Assembly: GCF_013170805.1 (NCBI RefSeq)
Contig: NZ_CP051293.1
Coordinates: forward strand, 3,478,001 to 3,542,000
Length of the DNA stretch: 64,000 bases
Direction of reading: 5' to 3'
DNA from: Mesorhizobium sp. NZP2077
GTDB taxonomy: Bacteria > Pseudomonadota > Alphaproteobacteria > Rhizobiales > Rhizobiaceae
Shown: one piece after another, positions 53,389 to 61,863 of the stretch
How the letters are laid out: every line of letters begins with the position of its first letter
Numbering within the stretch: position 1 is the first letter of the stretch
Made by a program: the position numbers and the translations under genes
Notes under the pieces: generated by a model
Seen by the model: the letters and a program-made list of their open reading frames with translations, nothing else
What the model was told of the DNA's origin: nothing
The model's database searches: none

Positions 53389-56300
53389 GCCGCCACCCCG
53401 AGCGCCTCGGCCTCGGCAATCAGCGCGGCGAGATCATCGTCGATGGAATTGCGCAAGGGATGCCAGAGGCCACGCCGGCGCGCCGAGAGAAAACGCTCGG
53501 CAATGACTTTCGCGGCGGCCGGGTTTTCACGCAGGATGAACGCGCGGACCAGGGGATCGCCGACATAGGCGTCGTGCACGGCCTCGATCAGCGCACCCGA
53601 TATGGCATGGGTGGTTTCGGCGAAACCGACCAGCCGGTCGACCGTCTCTGCGAATTCCGATGCGCCGCGCGGGCCGTGGCGCATCTGGCCCGATATGAAG
53701 CGCGGATTGACGGCGCGGGCACGCACGACGCGTGACACGGCCTCGCTGACCGAGCGCGGCTTCGGCTTTTGCGGGTCCGTCGTGTCCAGCACGATGACGT
53801 CGGCATTCCTGCCGAGAGCTGCCAGCGCTGCCGAAAAACCGCCGATAAAGGCGACATCGGCGGAGCCTTCGAGAATGTCGCGACCGGGGTCGTCGCCGGT
53901 GTGGACGAGAAGATCGGCTTCGGCGATGCGGCCCTCGAAGGCGCCGGGTGTCGAGATGCCTTCGCCGCCTTCGCCGCCATAGGCATGCGAGGTGGCATCG
54001 AGATAGGCGCGGCCAATCTCTTCGCGCGCTGCCCAGTCGCCTCGGGACAAAATATCCTCGACGCCGGCACCGTAAGTGCCGGGCGAGGTGCCGAAGATGC
54101 GCGGGCTGATCTTGCCGTCGGCGCGGGTCCTGGCCGCGAGCGGGTTTTCCGAATCGTCCTCGTCGCGCGCGGCAACGGCGTTGGCGGCGGCGTCGATCAG
54201 TGCGATCTGGGTCGGGAACATGTCGCGGAACAGGCCTGAGATGCGCCAGGTGACGTCGACGCGTGGGCGACCGAGCGTGGCCGGCGGCAGCACTTCGATG
54301 CCGGTGATGCGGCCGGTGGCGTGATCCCATTGCGGCCGGCAGCCCATCAGCGCCAAGCCTTGCGCGATCTCCTCGCCGCCTGTGCGCAGCGAGGCCGAGC
54401 CCCAGAGATCGATGACCAGCGAGCGCGGCCAGTCGCCATGCGACTGCATATAGCCGCGCACGACTTCTTCCGCAGCCGCCCTGCCGAGATCATAGGCGGT
54501 GGGCGTCGGCATGGTGCGCGGGTCTGACGTGAACAAATTGCGGCCGGTCGGCAGCACGTCGGAACGTCCACGCGCGGGCGCGCCGGCCGGGCCGGCCTTG
54601 ACGTGACGGCCATCGAGCGCGGCGACCAGCGCCGCCTTTTCAGCCTCGGCACTCTGTCGGCGCATGGCGTCAGGCTCATCGTCGGGCGCGCGGCCATAGA
54701 TATGCAGCCCGTCCTTGATGGCGAAATCCTTGAGGTCGCAGAGCCAGGCATCGATCCGGCGCAACGCCTCGTCGGGGGCATCGGTCCCGGCGACGCCGGC
54801 TTCGGAGGCGAGGCCGGTCATTTGCGCTGTGTCGACGATCAGCTTGGCCAGGCGGTCGCGGCGGCGGCGGTCGAGCCCGTCGGCCTGGGCGTATTCGTCG
54901 ACCAGGCGCTCGAGTTTGTGCTGGTTTTCGTCCAAACCGGCGCCGGTCAGCGGCGGTGGCAGATGTCCGAGGGTGACGGCGGCAATGCGCCGCTTGGCCT
55001 GCGCCGCCTCGCCGGGATTCGAGACGATAAAGGGATAGATCACGGGTAATGCGCCGGTGACGATCTCGGGAAAGCAGGTTTGCGACAGCGCGACCGTCTT
55101 GCCGGGCAGCCATTCCAGCGTGCCGTGGGCGCCGACATGGATCAGCGCGTGGACACCGAGCGATTTGCGCAGCCACAGGCCGAAGGCGAGCAACGCGTGG
55201 CGCGGCGGTAGGGTCGGGTCGTGGTAATCGGCGCGGCGGTCGGCTGAGCGGCCGCGATCGGGGGCGAGCGCCACGGTGATGTTGCCGAAGGTGGCGGCGC
55301 GGAAGGGGAAGCTTGCGGAGATTGGCGCTTGAGCACCCCCCTCTGTCCTGCGGGACATCTCCCCCTCAAGGGGGGAGATTGGCAGGTCGGGCGCCGGATC
55401 TCCCTTTGCAACGGTCGCTATTGGCGAGGGCGGTAATGACGGCGTGATCTCCCCCCTTGAGGGGGAGATGTCCCGCAGGACAGAGAGGGGGGCCTCTCGC
55501 AAACCTGTCTCTTCTGCCTTGCCCCATGCCGCTTCTACTGCGGCAATTGCCTCGGCCGGCAACCCTTTCGAGAGCCCGAGATAGTCGTCCAGCCCCAGCC
55601 CACCATCGCCCCGCTCCAGCAAATCCAGCAATTCACGCGGCGTTTGCGGAATCCCTTCAACGACATAGCCCTGTTCGCTGAGGCCATACAGCATGGCCAG
55701 CACACTCGACGGCACGTCGAGGCCGACCGCATAGCCAGTCCTGCCCGGCGCGCTTGGGTAATCCGGGATCAGGATGGCCAGCTTGCGCTCGGCGCGGGGC
55801 GTCCCCTGCAGTTTGATGAAGGCCGCCACACGGTCCGCCACCTGCGCCACGCGATCCGGTTCCGGCCGGTTGGCGAAGGCGCGATGGCCGAGCGCCGGAT
55901 CAACTTCGCTCTCGCCCTTGAAGGAAATCGCGCCGGCGAGGATGCGGCCGTCGAGTTCGGGCAGCACGACATGCATGGCAAGGTCGGCGGGCGCCAGGCC
56001 GCGCTGGTTGTTTTTCCAGACGTCGAGGCGGGTGGTGGCGACGATGACCTGGAAGACGGGCACGCCGGCGCGGTCGAACAGGGTTTCGACACCGGGTTCG
56101 GCACCGGAGGCGAAGGCGGTCGCGGTGATGATGGCAGCGGGGTTCAGGGAGGCGAGGGCTGTTTCCACGAAGGCCAGGGATGTCTGGTCTTTCAGGCTGG
56201 AGACGAAGATGGGGACCGGGAGCATGCCGCGTTGGCGCAGCGCTTCAAAAAGGGCGTCGATGGGCGCGACATCTGCGGCGAGCAGCATCGAGCGGTAGAA

Positions 56301-57014
56301 CAGGATCGGCACGACCTTTCCCTCCACCTCGAGGGGAGGGTGGCCCGCAGGGCCGGGTGGTGCGACCGGGCGCGACGTTTCTTTGAGTCGGCGCGTTTCG
56401 GAGAGGACCCCACCCCCGGCCTGCGGCCGGGCCCTCCCCACTAGGGGGAGGTGGACGCCGCCGCGGTTCGGCTCGTAGTAGCCCGCTTTCGGCACGCTGA
56501 CCGGCTCGGTGACAGCTGCCTCCGCCCCCGCCAACCTTCCCAGCCTGCGCACCAGCGCGCTCATATTGGCCGGGCCGCCCTCACGGAAATAGCCGAGCAG
56601 GCTATCCAATTCCTCACGCGGCAGTGTCGAGGCTTCGATCAAGCGCAGATCCTCGTCGTGGCTTTCACCCGGAAGCAGCGCCAGTTTGATGCCGCGTTCG
56701 CGGGCCGTCGCGGCAAGCTGGTCGCAGCCGTAGCGCCACCAGTCGTAGCCGCCGAGGATGCGCACCAGGATGATTTTGGCGTGGCGGGCGACGCTGTCGA
56801 CCCAAAGGTCGACGGACATGGGGTGGCGCAGGTCGCGTAGCGCCGCCAGCCGCATCGAGGGCAGGCGGCCGGCATCCGCCTTCCACGCGGCTGCAAGGCC
56901 GGCGAGGTCGCTGTCGGTGAAGGACAGGGCCACGATATCCGCCGGCGTCTGCCGCAGATCGACCGGCTCGGCGAGATCGTCGAGCGAGGCGGAGGTCGTG
57001 GTTAGGATGTGCAT
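53385..57014 (-). CDS. cobN: Cobaltochelatase subunit CobN, with repeat-derived insertions
   Basis: 1209 residues. Large subunit of the ATP-dependent aerobic cobaltochelatase CobNST, inserting Co2+ into hydrogenobyrinic acid a,c-diamide. Hallmarks: VFVSSLKDQTSLAFV, FGNITVALAPDRGR, HVGAHGTLEWLPGK, and C-terminal blocks RYNPRFI-like (NPRFISGQMRHGPRGASEFAE) and FILRENPAAAKVIAERFL. Two segments do not fit the family: about residues 187-233 and 508-560, both encoded by palindromic repeats and in frame. CobS and CobT subunits of the chelatase are not in this window. Overlaps cobG by four bases. Confidence 0.95.
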   Translation of the reverse strand: MHILTTTSASLDDLAEPVDLRQTPADIVALSFTDSDLAGLAAAWKADAGRLPSMRLAALRDLRHPMSVDLWVDSVARHAKIILVRILGGYDWWRYGCDQLAATARERGIKLALLPGESHDEDLRLIEASTLPREELDSLLGYFREGGPANMSALVRRLGRLAGAEAAVTEPVSVPKAGYYEPNRGGVHLPLVGRARPQAGGGVLSETRRLKETSRPVAPPGPAGHPPLEVEGKVVPILFYRSMLLAADVAPIDALFEALRQRGMLPVPIFVSSLKDQTSLAFVETALASLNPAAIITATAFASGAEPGVETLFDRAGVPVFQVIVATTRLDVWKNNQRGLAPADLAMHVVLPELDGRILAGAISFKGESEVDPALGHRAFANRPEPDRVAQVADRVAAFIKLQGTPRAERKLAILIPDYPSAPGRTGYAVGLDVPSSVLAMLYGLSEQGYVVEGIPQTPRELLDLLERGDGGLGLDDYLGLSKGLPAEAIAAVEAAWGKAEETGLREAPLSVLRDISPSRGEITPSLPPSPIATVAKGDPAPDLPISPLEGEMSRRTEGGAQAPISASFPFRAATFGNITVALAPDRGRSADRRADYHDPTLPPRHALLAFGLWLRKSLGVHALIHVGAHGTLEWLPGKTVALSQTCFPEIVTGALPVIYPFIVSNPGEAAQAKRRIAAVTLGHLPPPLTGAGLDENQHKLERLVDEYAQADGLDRRRRDRLAKLIVDTAQMTGLASEAGVAGTDAPDEALRRIDAWLCDLKDFAIKDGLHIYGRAPDDEPDAMRRQSAEAEKAALVAALDGRHVKAGPAGAPARGRSDVLPTGRNLFTSDPRTMPTPTAYDLGRAAAEEVVRGYMQSHGDWPRSLVIDLWGSASLRTGGEEIAQGLALMGCRPQWDHATGRITGIEVLPPATLGRPRVDVTWRISGLFRDMFPTQIALIDAAANAVAARDEDDSENPLAARTRADGKISPRIFGTSPGTYGAGVEDILSRGDWAAREEIGRAYLDATSHAYGGEGGEGISTPGAFEGRIAEADLLVHTGDDPGRDILEGSADVAFIGGFSAALAALGRNADVIVLDTTDPQKPKPRSVSEAVSRVVRARAVNPRFISGQMRHGPRGASEFAETVDRLVGFAETTHAISGALIEAVHDAYVGDPLVRAFILRENPAAAKVIAERFLSARRRGLWHPLRNSIDDDLAALIAEAEALGVAA
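55336..55492. repeat. Inverted pair of palindromic repeats inside cobN (central insertion)
   Basis: Copy A, 55336-55379, starts CCCCCCTCTGTCCTGCGGG and ends with the palindrome ATCTCCCCC-TCAA-GGGGGGAGAT. Copy B, 55447-55492, is its reverse complement with two extra bases. They are separated by 67 bases and encode ISPLEGEMSRRTEGG and related peptides in frame. Confidence 0.85.
56316..56458. repeat. Second repeat-derived insertion inside cobN (N-terminal part)
   Basis: GC-rich block with CTCCACCTCGAGGGGAGG near one end and CCTCCCCACTAGGGGGAGG near the other, plus GGCCTGCGGCC and GGCCCGCAGGGCC palindromes. It codes for HLPLVGRARPQAGGG and GPAGHPPLEVEGK, which have no counterpart in usual CobN. 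The frame is kept. Confidence 0.7.
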
Positions 57015-57032
57015 CGCGGCCCGTGTCTGAAA

Positions 57033-58070
57033 TCAGCCGGCGAGTATACGCTCGATTGCCGGGCGGTTCAGCCCCTTGAGGCCGATGACGACGAGGCGTG
57101 AGCGGCGGTCGTCCTCAGCCGTCCAGGCGCGGTCGTAGTAATGATTGACGCGCGGGCCGACGGCCTGCAGCAAAAGCCGCATCGGCTTGCCGCCGACCTC
57201 GACGAAGCCTTTCACGCGCAGCACGTTTTCCTGTTCGGCGGCGGTGGCGACACGCTTTGCCAGCTCGTCGGGATTGGCGACCGAGGCAATGTCGACGATG
57301 AAGGTGTCGAAGTCGTCATGCTCGTGGTCGAAGGCGCCGTCATGATGGGACTTGCGGTTTTCGATATCGTCCTCGACGGCGAGCCCGAGGCCGAGCAGCA
57401 CCGAGGAATCGACCTTGCCATGCGACGTCGGCACGATTTTTACCGCGCGGGCGGAATGTTCATTGATGATGGCGTTGGCGCGGGCCGAACCGGCGGCATC
57501 CATCAGGTCGCTCTTCGACAGGATGATCAGGTCGGCACAGGCGATCTGGTCCTCGAACACCTCCTCGACCGGGTCGTCATGGTCGAGTGAGTCGTCGGCA
57601 GTCCTCTGCGCCTGCAAGGCGTCGATGTCGTTGGCGACGCGGCCTTCGGCCAGCGCCGGGCCGTCGACCACGGCGATCACGCCGTCGACGGTCACGCGGC
57701 TCTTCACCGTCGGCCACTGAAAAGCCTGGACCAGCGGCTTGGGCAGGGCCAGGCCCGAGGTTTCGATCAGGATATGGTCGACCTTCGGCGTCAGCGACAG
57801 GATCTTGTCGAGCGCCGGCACGAAATCGTCGGCGACGGTACAGCAGATGCAGCCATTGGCCAGTTCGACGATGTTTTCCTCGGGGCAGGTGTCGATGCCG
57901 CAGCCTTTCAAAATCTCCCCGTCGATGCCGATGTCGCCGAACTCGTTGACGATAATGGCAATGCGCTTGCCGCCGGCGTTTTCCAGGAGGTGGCGAACCA
58001 GCGTCGTCTTGCCGGCGCCGAGAAAGCCGGTGACGACGGTGCAGGGTACACGGGAGACGGAAGCGCTCAT
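57033..58070 (-). CDS. cobW: CobW-family metallochaperone GTPase
   Basis: 345 residues. G3E GTPase: Walker A TGFLGAGKTTL (residues 14-24), the metal-binding CxCC in ANGCICCT (Cys74, Cys76, Cys77), guanine-recognition-like SKSDLMD, and C-terminal CobW_C domain with LRVKGFVEVGGKPMRLL. It has a His/Asp stretch (SHHDGAFDHEHDDFD) that may bind metal. CobW is thought to deliver cobalt for CobNST. Overlaps DUF1636 gene by four bases and precedes cobN by 18 bases. Confidence 0.95.
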   Translation of the reverse strand: MSASVSRVPCTVVTGFLGAGKTTLVRHLLENAGGKRIAIIVNEFGDIGIDGEILKGCGIDTCPEENIVELANGCICCTVADDFVPALDKILSLTPKVDHILIETSGLALPKPLVQAFQWPTVKSRVTVDGVIAVVDGPALAEGRVANDIDALQAQRTADDSLDHDDPVEEVFEDQIACADLIILSKSDLMDAAGSARANAIINEHSARAVKIVPTSHGKVDSSVLLGLGLAVEDDIENRKSHHDGAFDHEHDDFDTFIVDIASVANPDELAKRVATAAEQENVLRVKGFVEVGGKPMRLLLQAVGPRVNHYYDRAWTAEDDRRSRLVVIGLKGLNRPAIERILAG

Positions 58071-58501
58071 GGTTGGTCCTTCAGCATGTCGAGAGGTGGA
58101 ATACGCGCCACGAGGCCGCGCTTGAGGGAATCAGGCCGGCCGCGCCATGGGATGAGGCCGTCCGTCGAAGTGGCGAAGAGCTTTGCGCCAGTGACGAGGT
58201 CGGCGCCACTGGTCAGGGTCAGGTCGCCAAACACATAGCTCCAGCAGCCATCGCGCAGGATGGCCGCACTGAGACGGCGCTTGCAATTGCCGAGGCATTC
58301 GACCGTGCGAACGCGGATCGTGTCGGCCGCTGCGGCTTGGCGCGTATCTTCGGCCAAAAGTTCGCCGGCACGCGGATGGGCATCCGAGCCGGTTTCATCG
58401 CGGCAGGAGGCGCAGACAATGACGGTGACGCCGGCCAAAGCATCGCCATCGGCGGACGGAATATCCGCTGTGCCAGCCGAAAAACTGCTGTAGTGGTCCA
58501 A
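58067..58501 (-). CDS. DUF1636-family metal-binding protein
   Basis: Up to 144 residues from TTG 58501; the N-terminal ~20 are poorly conserved in style and the true start may be further in (for example TTG near codon 22). Core: VTVIVCASCRDETGSD, then VRTVECLGNCKRRLSAAI and GCWSYVFGDL, giving four cysteines in CxxC and CxxxC pairs as in thioredoxin-like [2Fe-2S] proteins. DUF1636 proteins often lie beside cobW/cobN and could be cobalt or iron-sulfur handlers. First gene downstream of the B12 riboswitch. The TTG overlaps the terminator T-run. Confidence 0.8.
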   Translation of the reverse strand: MDHYSSFSAGTADIPSADGDALAGVTVIVCASCRDETGSDAHPRAGELLAEDTRQAAAADTIRVRTVECLGNCKRRLSAAILRDGCWSYVFGDLTLTSGADLVTGAKLFATSTDGLIPWRGRPDSLKRGLVARIPPLDMLKDQP

Positions 58502-58521
58502 AAACCGGGCTCCTTGCCCGG
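58498..58521 (-). terminator. Riboswitch-linked intrinsic terminator
   Basis: On the minus strand CCGGGC-AAGGA-GCCCGG followed by five T. A preceding GCCCGG-CGGGTTT-CCGGGC segment could form the antiterminator by pairing with the first arm. It lies between the B12 box and the first gene, so cobalamin binding probably stops transcription here. Confidence 0.75.
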
Positions 58522-58549
58522 AAACCCGCCGGGCGATCGGATTATCTTG

Positions 58550-58740
58550 TCGCAGACGGCAGGTCTCCTGGCTCGCGAGTCATCGCCTTGGGTGCCGCCT
58601 TCCCGGGAACCTCCCAGTGGCTTTCGGCCTTGGCTCTTCGCTTACAGTTGCGGGGACAGCCGCGGATTTGGGGTTTTGTCCCGCACCGCATTCCCTCTTA
58701 GCCCTTGCCGTTGCGGGCAAGGGACCGTCTGGAGCGGATT
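58550..58740 (-). promoter_or_regulatory. Cobalamin (adenosylcobalamin) riboswitch
   Basis: Minus strand contains the B12 box AGCCAGGAGACCTGCC (58558-58573), the conserved GCCACTGG (58614-58621), the CCGCAACTGTAAGCG-type core, and a G-C-rich flanking P1 stem. This is the class recognised upstream of rhizobial cob and btu genes. It would switch off DUF1636-cobW-cobN-cobG-cobH-cobI-cobJ when cobalamin is plentiful. Confidence 0.92.
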
Positions 58741-58773
58741 TAGGCTTTTGCAGGCGGCGGTGTCAACGCGCGG

Positions 58774-59973
58774 CTACGACACCGCCATGTCGGCCAGCGC
58801 CGGGCCCAGATCGCCGGCGGGGGTCACTTCCATCCGTTCAAGGCCGAGCCAGCCCTGCATCTGCTTCAATTCCTCGAAGAGTTGCGCCGCGGTTTCAGGC
58901 GGCGCGCCGGGCTCGGGGTAGGCCGCGTGCACGCGCAGGACGCTCGCCGGGCGGTCGGCCTTGAGGTCGACGCGTGCGACGATCCTGTCGCCGAGCAGGA
59001 AGGGCAGGACGTAATAGCCGTATTGCCGCTTTTCGGCCGGTGTGTAGATCTCGATGCGGTAGTGGAAATCGAACAGCCGCTCCGAGCGCGATCGTTCGAA
59101 GACGACCGGATCGAACGGCGCCAGCAAGGCGCGGGCCTCGATTTTTCGGGGCAAACGGGCGTCCCTGTGAAGGTAAGCCGGCTTGTCCCAGCCTTCGACG
59201 CGCACCGGCACCAGTTCGCCGGTCTCGACCAGTTCCTCCAGCCGGCCCTTCATGTCGGCCGGCGACAGGCGGAAATAGTCGCGCAAATCGCCTGATGTCG
59301 CGACGCCGTGGGCGCGGGCCGAAATGCGCAGCAATTCGCGATGCGCGTCCTCGGGGGCCGGTACCGGCAGGTCGAGGATCGCTTGCGGCAGCACGCGCTC
59401 CGGCAGGTCGTAGAAGCGCTCGAAGCCGCGGCGGTGCGCCGTGGTGATGCGCCCGGCCCAGAACAGCCATTCGAAGGCGTGCTTGGCATGGCTCCAGCCC
59501 CACCAACCACCCGAACCCTTCTGGCCCTCGAGCGCCGAAGCAGCGATCGGGCCGCGCGCGACGACCTCGCGGTAGATCTCTTCTATATAGGCGGCGTGCT
59601 CGCGGCCCCATTTGGCCAGCCCCAGATACATCTCGTCGCCTTGCTCGGCGCGCTGCATGCGCCAGCGCATCAGCGGGTAGGTCTCGACCGGCAGGAAGGA
59701 GGCCTCGTGCGCCCAGTATTCGAACACCGTGCGCTTGCGTGTCACGGCGGCATTGTCGAGCAGGGCGAGAGGGTAGGGGCCGAGGCGCGAATAGAGCGGC
59801 ATATAATGCGCGCGCACCACCGCGCTGACGGAATCGATCTGCAGCAGGCCGGTGCGGGAGAGGACACGGGCGAAGTGGCGGCGATCGGGCGTACCATTTG
59901 GGCGGGGAGCGAGAAATCCCTGAGCGGCGAGCGCGATGCGCCGGGCCATGGCAAGCGAGATCTTTTCCTTCAT
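58774..59973 (-). CDS. YcaQ/AlkX-like winged-helix DNA glycosylase family protein
   Basis: 399 residues. Matches the HTH_42 (YcaQ/AlkZ/AlkX) superfamily: N-terminal ARRIALAAQGFLAPRP and LLQIDSVSAVVRAHYMPLYSRLG with the catalytic-type QxD (Q-I-D) motif, then FEYWAHEASFLP, and C-terminal YYVLPFLLGDRIVARVDLKAD. Characterised members excise alkylated bases and unhook interstrand crosslinks. The QID tripeptide suggests activity of the YcaQ type. It is upstream of the riboswitch on the same strand; separate unit. Confidence 0.85.
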   Translation of the reverse strand: MKEKISLAMARRIALAAQGFLAPRPNGTPDRRHFARVLSRTGLLQIDSVSAVVRAHYMPLYSRLGPYPLALLDNAAVTRKRTVFEYWAHEASFLPVETYPLMRWRMQRAEQGDEMYLGLAKWGREHAAYIEEIYREVVARGPIAASALEGQKGSGGWWGWSHAKHAFEWLFWAGRITTAHRRGFERFYDLPERVLPQAILDLPVPAPEDAHRELLRISARAHGVATSGDLRDYFRLSPADMKGRLEELVETGELVPVRVEGWDKPAYLHRDARLPRKIEARALLAPFDPVVFERSRSERLFDFHYRIEIYTPAEKRQYGYYVLPFLLGDRIVARVDLKADRPASVLRVHAAYPEPGAPPETAAQLFEELKQMQGWLGLERMEVTPAGDLGPALADMAVS

Positions 59974-60070
59974 TCGGATGCGACTCTTATGGCTCGTTTG
60001 CCGTCATACAGACGGGTGATTCCAGCCCATGCTAGCAGGGTTTTGGCGGTAACCCTGTCAGGAGACAAAA

Positions 60071-60121
60071 GTGGAGTACAAAATGAAGGAAATCAAACAG
60101 GAGCTGATCGGACCAGTTTAG
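60071..60121 (+). CDS. Possible 16-codon micro-ORF in the nuo leader
   Basis: GTG 60071 to TAG 60119-60121, VEYKMKEIKQELIGPV, preceded five bases upstream by AGGAGA. It may be a real small protein, or the 3' remnant of nothing in particular. No homology known to me. Confidence 0.25.
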   Translation: MEYKMKEIKQELIGPV

Positions 60122-60158
60122 CGCGACATGCCGTCCAGGCCGGTGTTTTGAACAAGGT

Positions 60159-60188
60159 TTGACTTGCTTCGCTGGAAGTGCTGCGCTA
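60159..60188 (+). promoter_or_regulatory. Candidate promoter of the nuo operon
   Basis: TTGACT at 60159-60164 and a weak GCGCTA about 18 bases on. It is the best -35-like match in the 333-base gap before nuoA. Confidence 0.35.
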
Positions 60189-60306
60189 ACCCTCGCCGCG
60201 TTGCAGCATAGGCTCCTTAAAACGGTTCAGCGGTTAAACTGTCACGCTTCCGCATTAAGGTCCGGTGCTGTAATCAAAGTGGATTGGCTCCAACGGAAAG
60301 CCGAGC

Positions 60307-60672
60307 ATGAACGCACTCCTCAGTTCGTACCTGCCCATCGTCCTGTTCATCGGCGTGGCACTGGTCGTCGGCCTGGCGCTGCTGGCCGCACCGTTCCTGG
60401 TGGCCTACCGCAATCCCGATCCCGAAAAGCTTTCCGCCTACGAGTGCGGTTTCAACTCGTTCGACGACGCCCGCATGAAATTCGACATCCGTTTCTACCT
60501 GGTGTCGATCCTGTTCATCATCTTCGACCTGGAAGTGGCCTTCCTGTTTCCCTGGGCCGTATCCTTCTCGAAGATCGGCATGCTCGGCTTCTGGTCGATG
60601 ATGGTGTTTTTGGCAGTGCTGACCATCGGCTTTGCCTATGAATGGAAAAAAGGAGCGCTGGAATGGGATTGA
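60307..60672 (+). CDS. nuoA: NADH-quinone oxidoreductase subunit A
   Basis: 121 residues, three membrane helices. The conserved loop [43 protein letters not shown] contains the ND3-like Cys that reports active/deactive state, and Glu/Asp in the last helix region. Inner-membrane arm of complex I. The stop overlaps nuoB by ten bases, so the two are coupled. Preceded by a weak purine-rich site GAAAGCCGAGC. Confidence 0.95.
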   Translation: MNALLSSYLPIVLFIGVALVVGLALLAAPFLVAYRNPDPEKLSAYECGFNSFDDARMKFDIRFYLVSILFIIFDLEVAFLFPWAVSFSKIGMLGFWSMMVFLAVLTIGFAYEWKKGALEWD

Positions 60673-61244
60673 ACGACAGTTCAGGCACCCTCGTCGCGCC
60701 GAAGCCGAAGGGCATCATCGATCCCAACACCGGCCGGCCGGTGGGGGAGGACGATCCCTTCTTCCTCGAAATCAACAATGAGCTTGCCGACAAGGGGTTT
60801 CTGGTCACCTCGACCGAGGCACTGATCACCTGGGCACGCAGCGGCTCCTTGATGTTCATGACCTTCGGTCTGGCCTGCTGCGCGGTCGAGATGATCCACA
60901 CCTCGATGCCGCGCTACGATTCGGAGCGGTTCGGTGTTGCGCCGCGCGCGTCGCCGCGCCAGTCCGACATCATGATCGTCGCCGGCACGCTGACCAACAA
61001 GATGGCGCCGGCACTGCGCAAGGTCTACGACCAGATGCCGGAGCCGCGCTACGTCATCTCGATGGGCTCCTGCGCCAATGGCGGCGGCTACTACCACTAT
61101 TCCTATTCGGTGGTGCGCGGCTGCGACCGCATCGTGCCGGTCGACATCTATGTGCCCGGCTGCCCGCCGAGCGCCGAAGCCCTGCTCTACGGCATTCTTC
61201 TCTTGCAGAAGAAAATCCGCCGCACCGGCACGATCGAACGGTAA
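60663..61244 (+). CDS. nuoB: NADH-quinone oxidoreductase subunit B
   Basis: 193 residues from ATG 60663, with AAAGGAG upstream; ATG 60642 lies within nuoA and is less likely. Carries cluster N2: Cys72, Cys73 in [12 protein letters not shown], Cys137 in [10 protein letters not shown], Cys167 in YVPGCPPS. N2 is the electron donor to quinone at the junction of the matrix-type and membrane arms. The N-terminal ~30 residues form a polar extension ([19 protein letters not shown]). Followed by nuoC after four bases. Confidence 0.96.
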   Translation: MGLNDSSGTLVAPKPKGIIDPNTGRPVGEDDPFFLEINNELADKGFLVTSTEALITWARSGSLMFMTFGLACCAVEMIHTSMPRYDSERFGVAPRASPRQSDIMIVAGTLTNKMAPALRKVYDQMPEPRYVISMGSCANGGGYYHYSYSVVRGCDRIVPVDIYVPGCPPSAEALLYGILLLQKKIRRTGTIER

Positions 61245-61248
61245 ATCC

Positions 61249-61854
61249 ATGGCCGCATCCCTTAGCGAACTGTCGACCTATCTCGGCGAAAAGCTGATCG
61301 GCCGCGTCAATGACGCGGCGATCGCCTATGGCGAGCTGACCATCCATGTCGAGCCGGGCGATCTCATCGAAGTGGTGACTTTCCTGCGCGACGATGCGCG
61401 TTGCCAGTTCATCTCGATCATCGATGTCTGCGGCGCCGACTATCCGTCGCGCGCCAAGCGCTTCGACGTCGTCTACCACCTGCTTTCGCCGAAACAGAAT
61501 GTCCGCATCCGTGTCAAGGTTCTGGCCGATGAGGAGACAATGGTGCCGTCGATCACCGGTGTTTTCCCCGGTGCCGACTGGTTCGAGCGCGAGACCTATG
61601 ATCTTTATGGCGTGCTGTTTTCGGGCCATCCCGATCTGCGCCGCCTGCTGACCGATTACGGCTTCGAAGGCCATCCGCTGCGCAAGGATTTCCCACTGAC
61701 CGGCTTCGTCGAAGTGCGCTACGACGACGAAGCTAAGCGCGTCATCTACGAGCCGGTCGAGCTCAAGCAGGAATTCCGCAATTTTGATTTTCTTTCCCCT
61801 TGGGAAGGCACGGATTACGTGCTGCCCGGGGACGAAAAAGCCAAGACGAATTGA
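61249..61854 (+). CDS. nuoC: NADH-quinone oxidoreductase subunit C
   Basis: 201 residues from ATG 61249; the longer open frame to 61078 shadows nuoB. 30-kDa-type subunit: [65 protein letters not shown] (outlined) is the diagnostic [21 protein letters not shown] block. Peripheral arm, not fused to nuoD here. ten-base gap to nuoD. Confidence 0.96.
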   Translation: MAASLSELSTYLGEKLIGRVNDAAIAYGELTIHVEPGDLIEVVTFLRDDARCQFISIIDVCGADYPSRAKRFDVVYHLLSPKQNVRIRVKVLADEETMVPSITGVFPGADWFERETYDLYGVLFSGHPDLRRLLTDYGFEGHPLRKDFPLTGFVEVRYDDEAKRVIYEPVELKQEFRNFDFLSPWEGTDYVLPGDEKAKTN

Positions 61855-61863
61855 GGCGCCAGA

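Noticed and set aside
58617..58964. Plus-strand open frame across the riboswitch region
   Set aside because: Covers the riboswitch complement; no gene-like composition.
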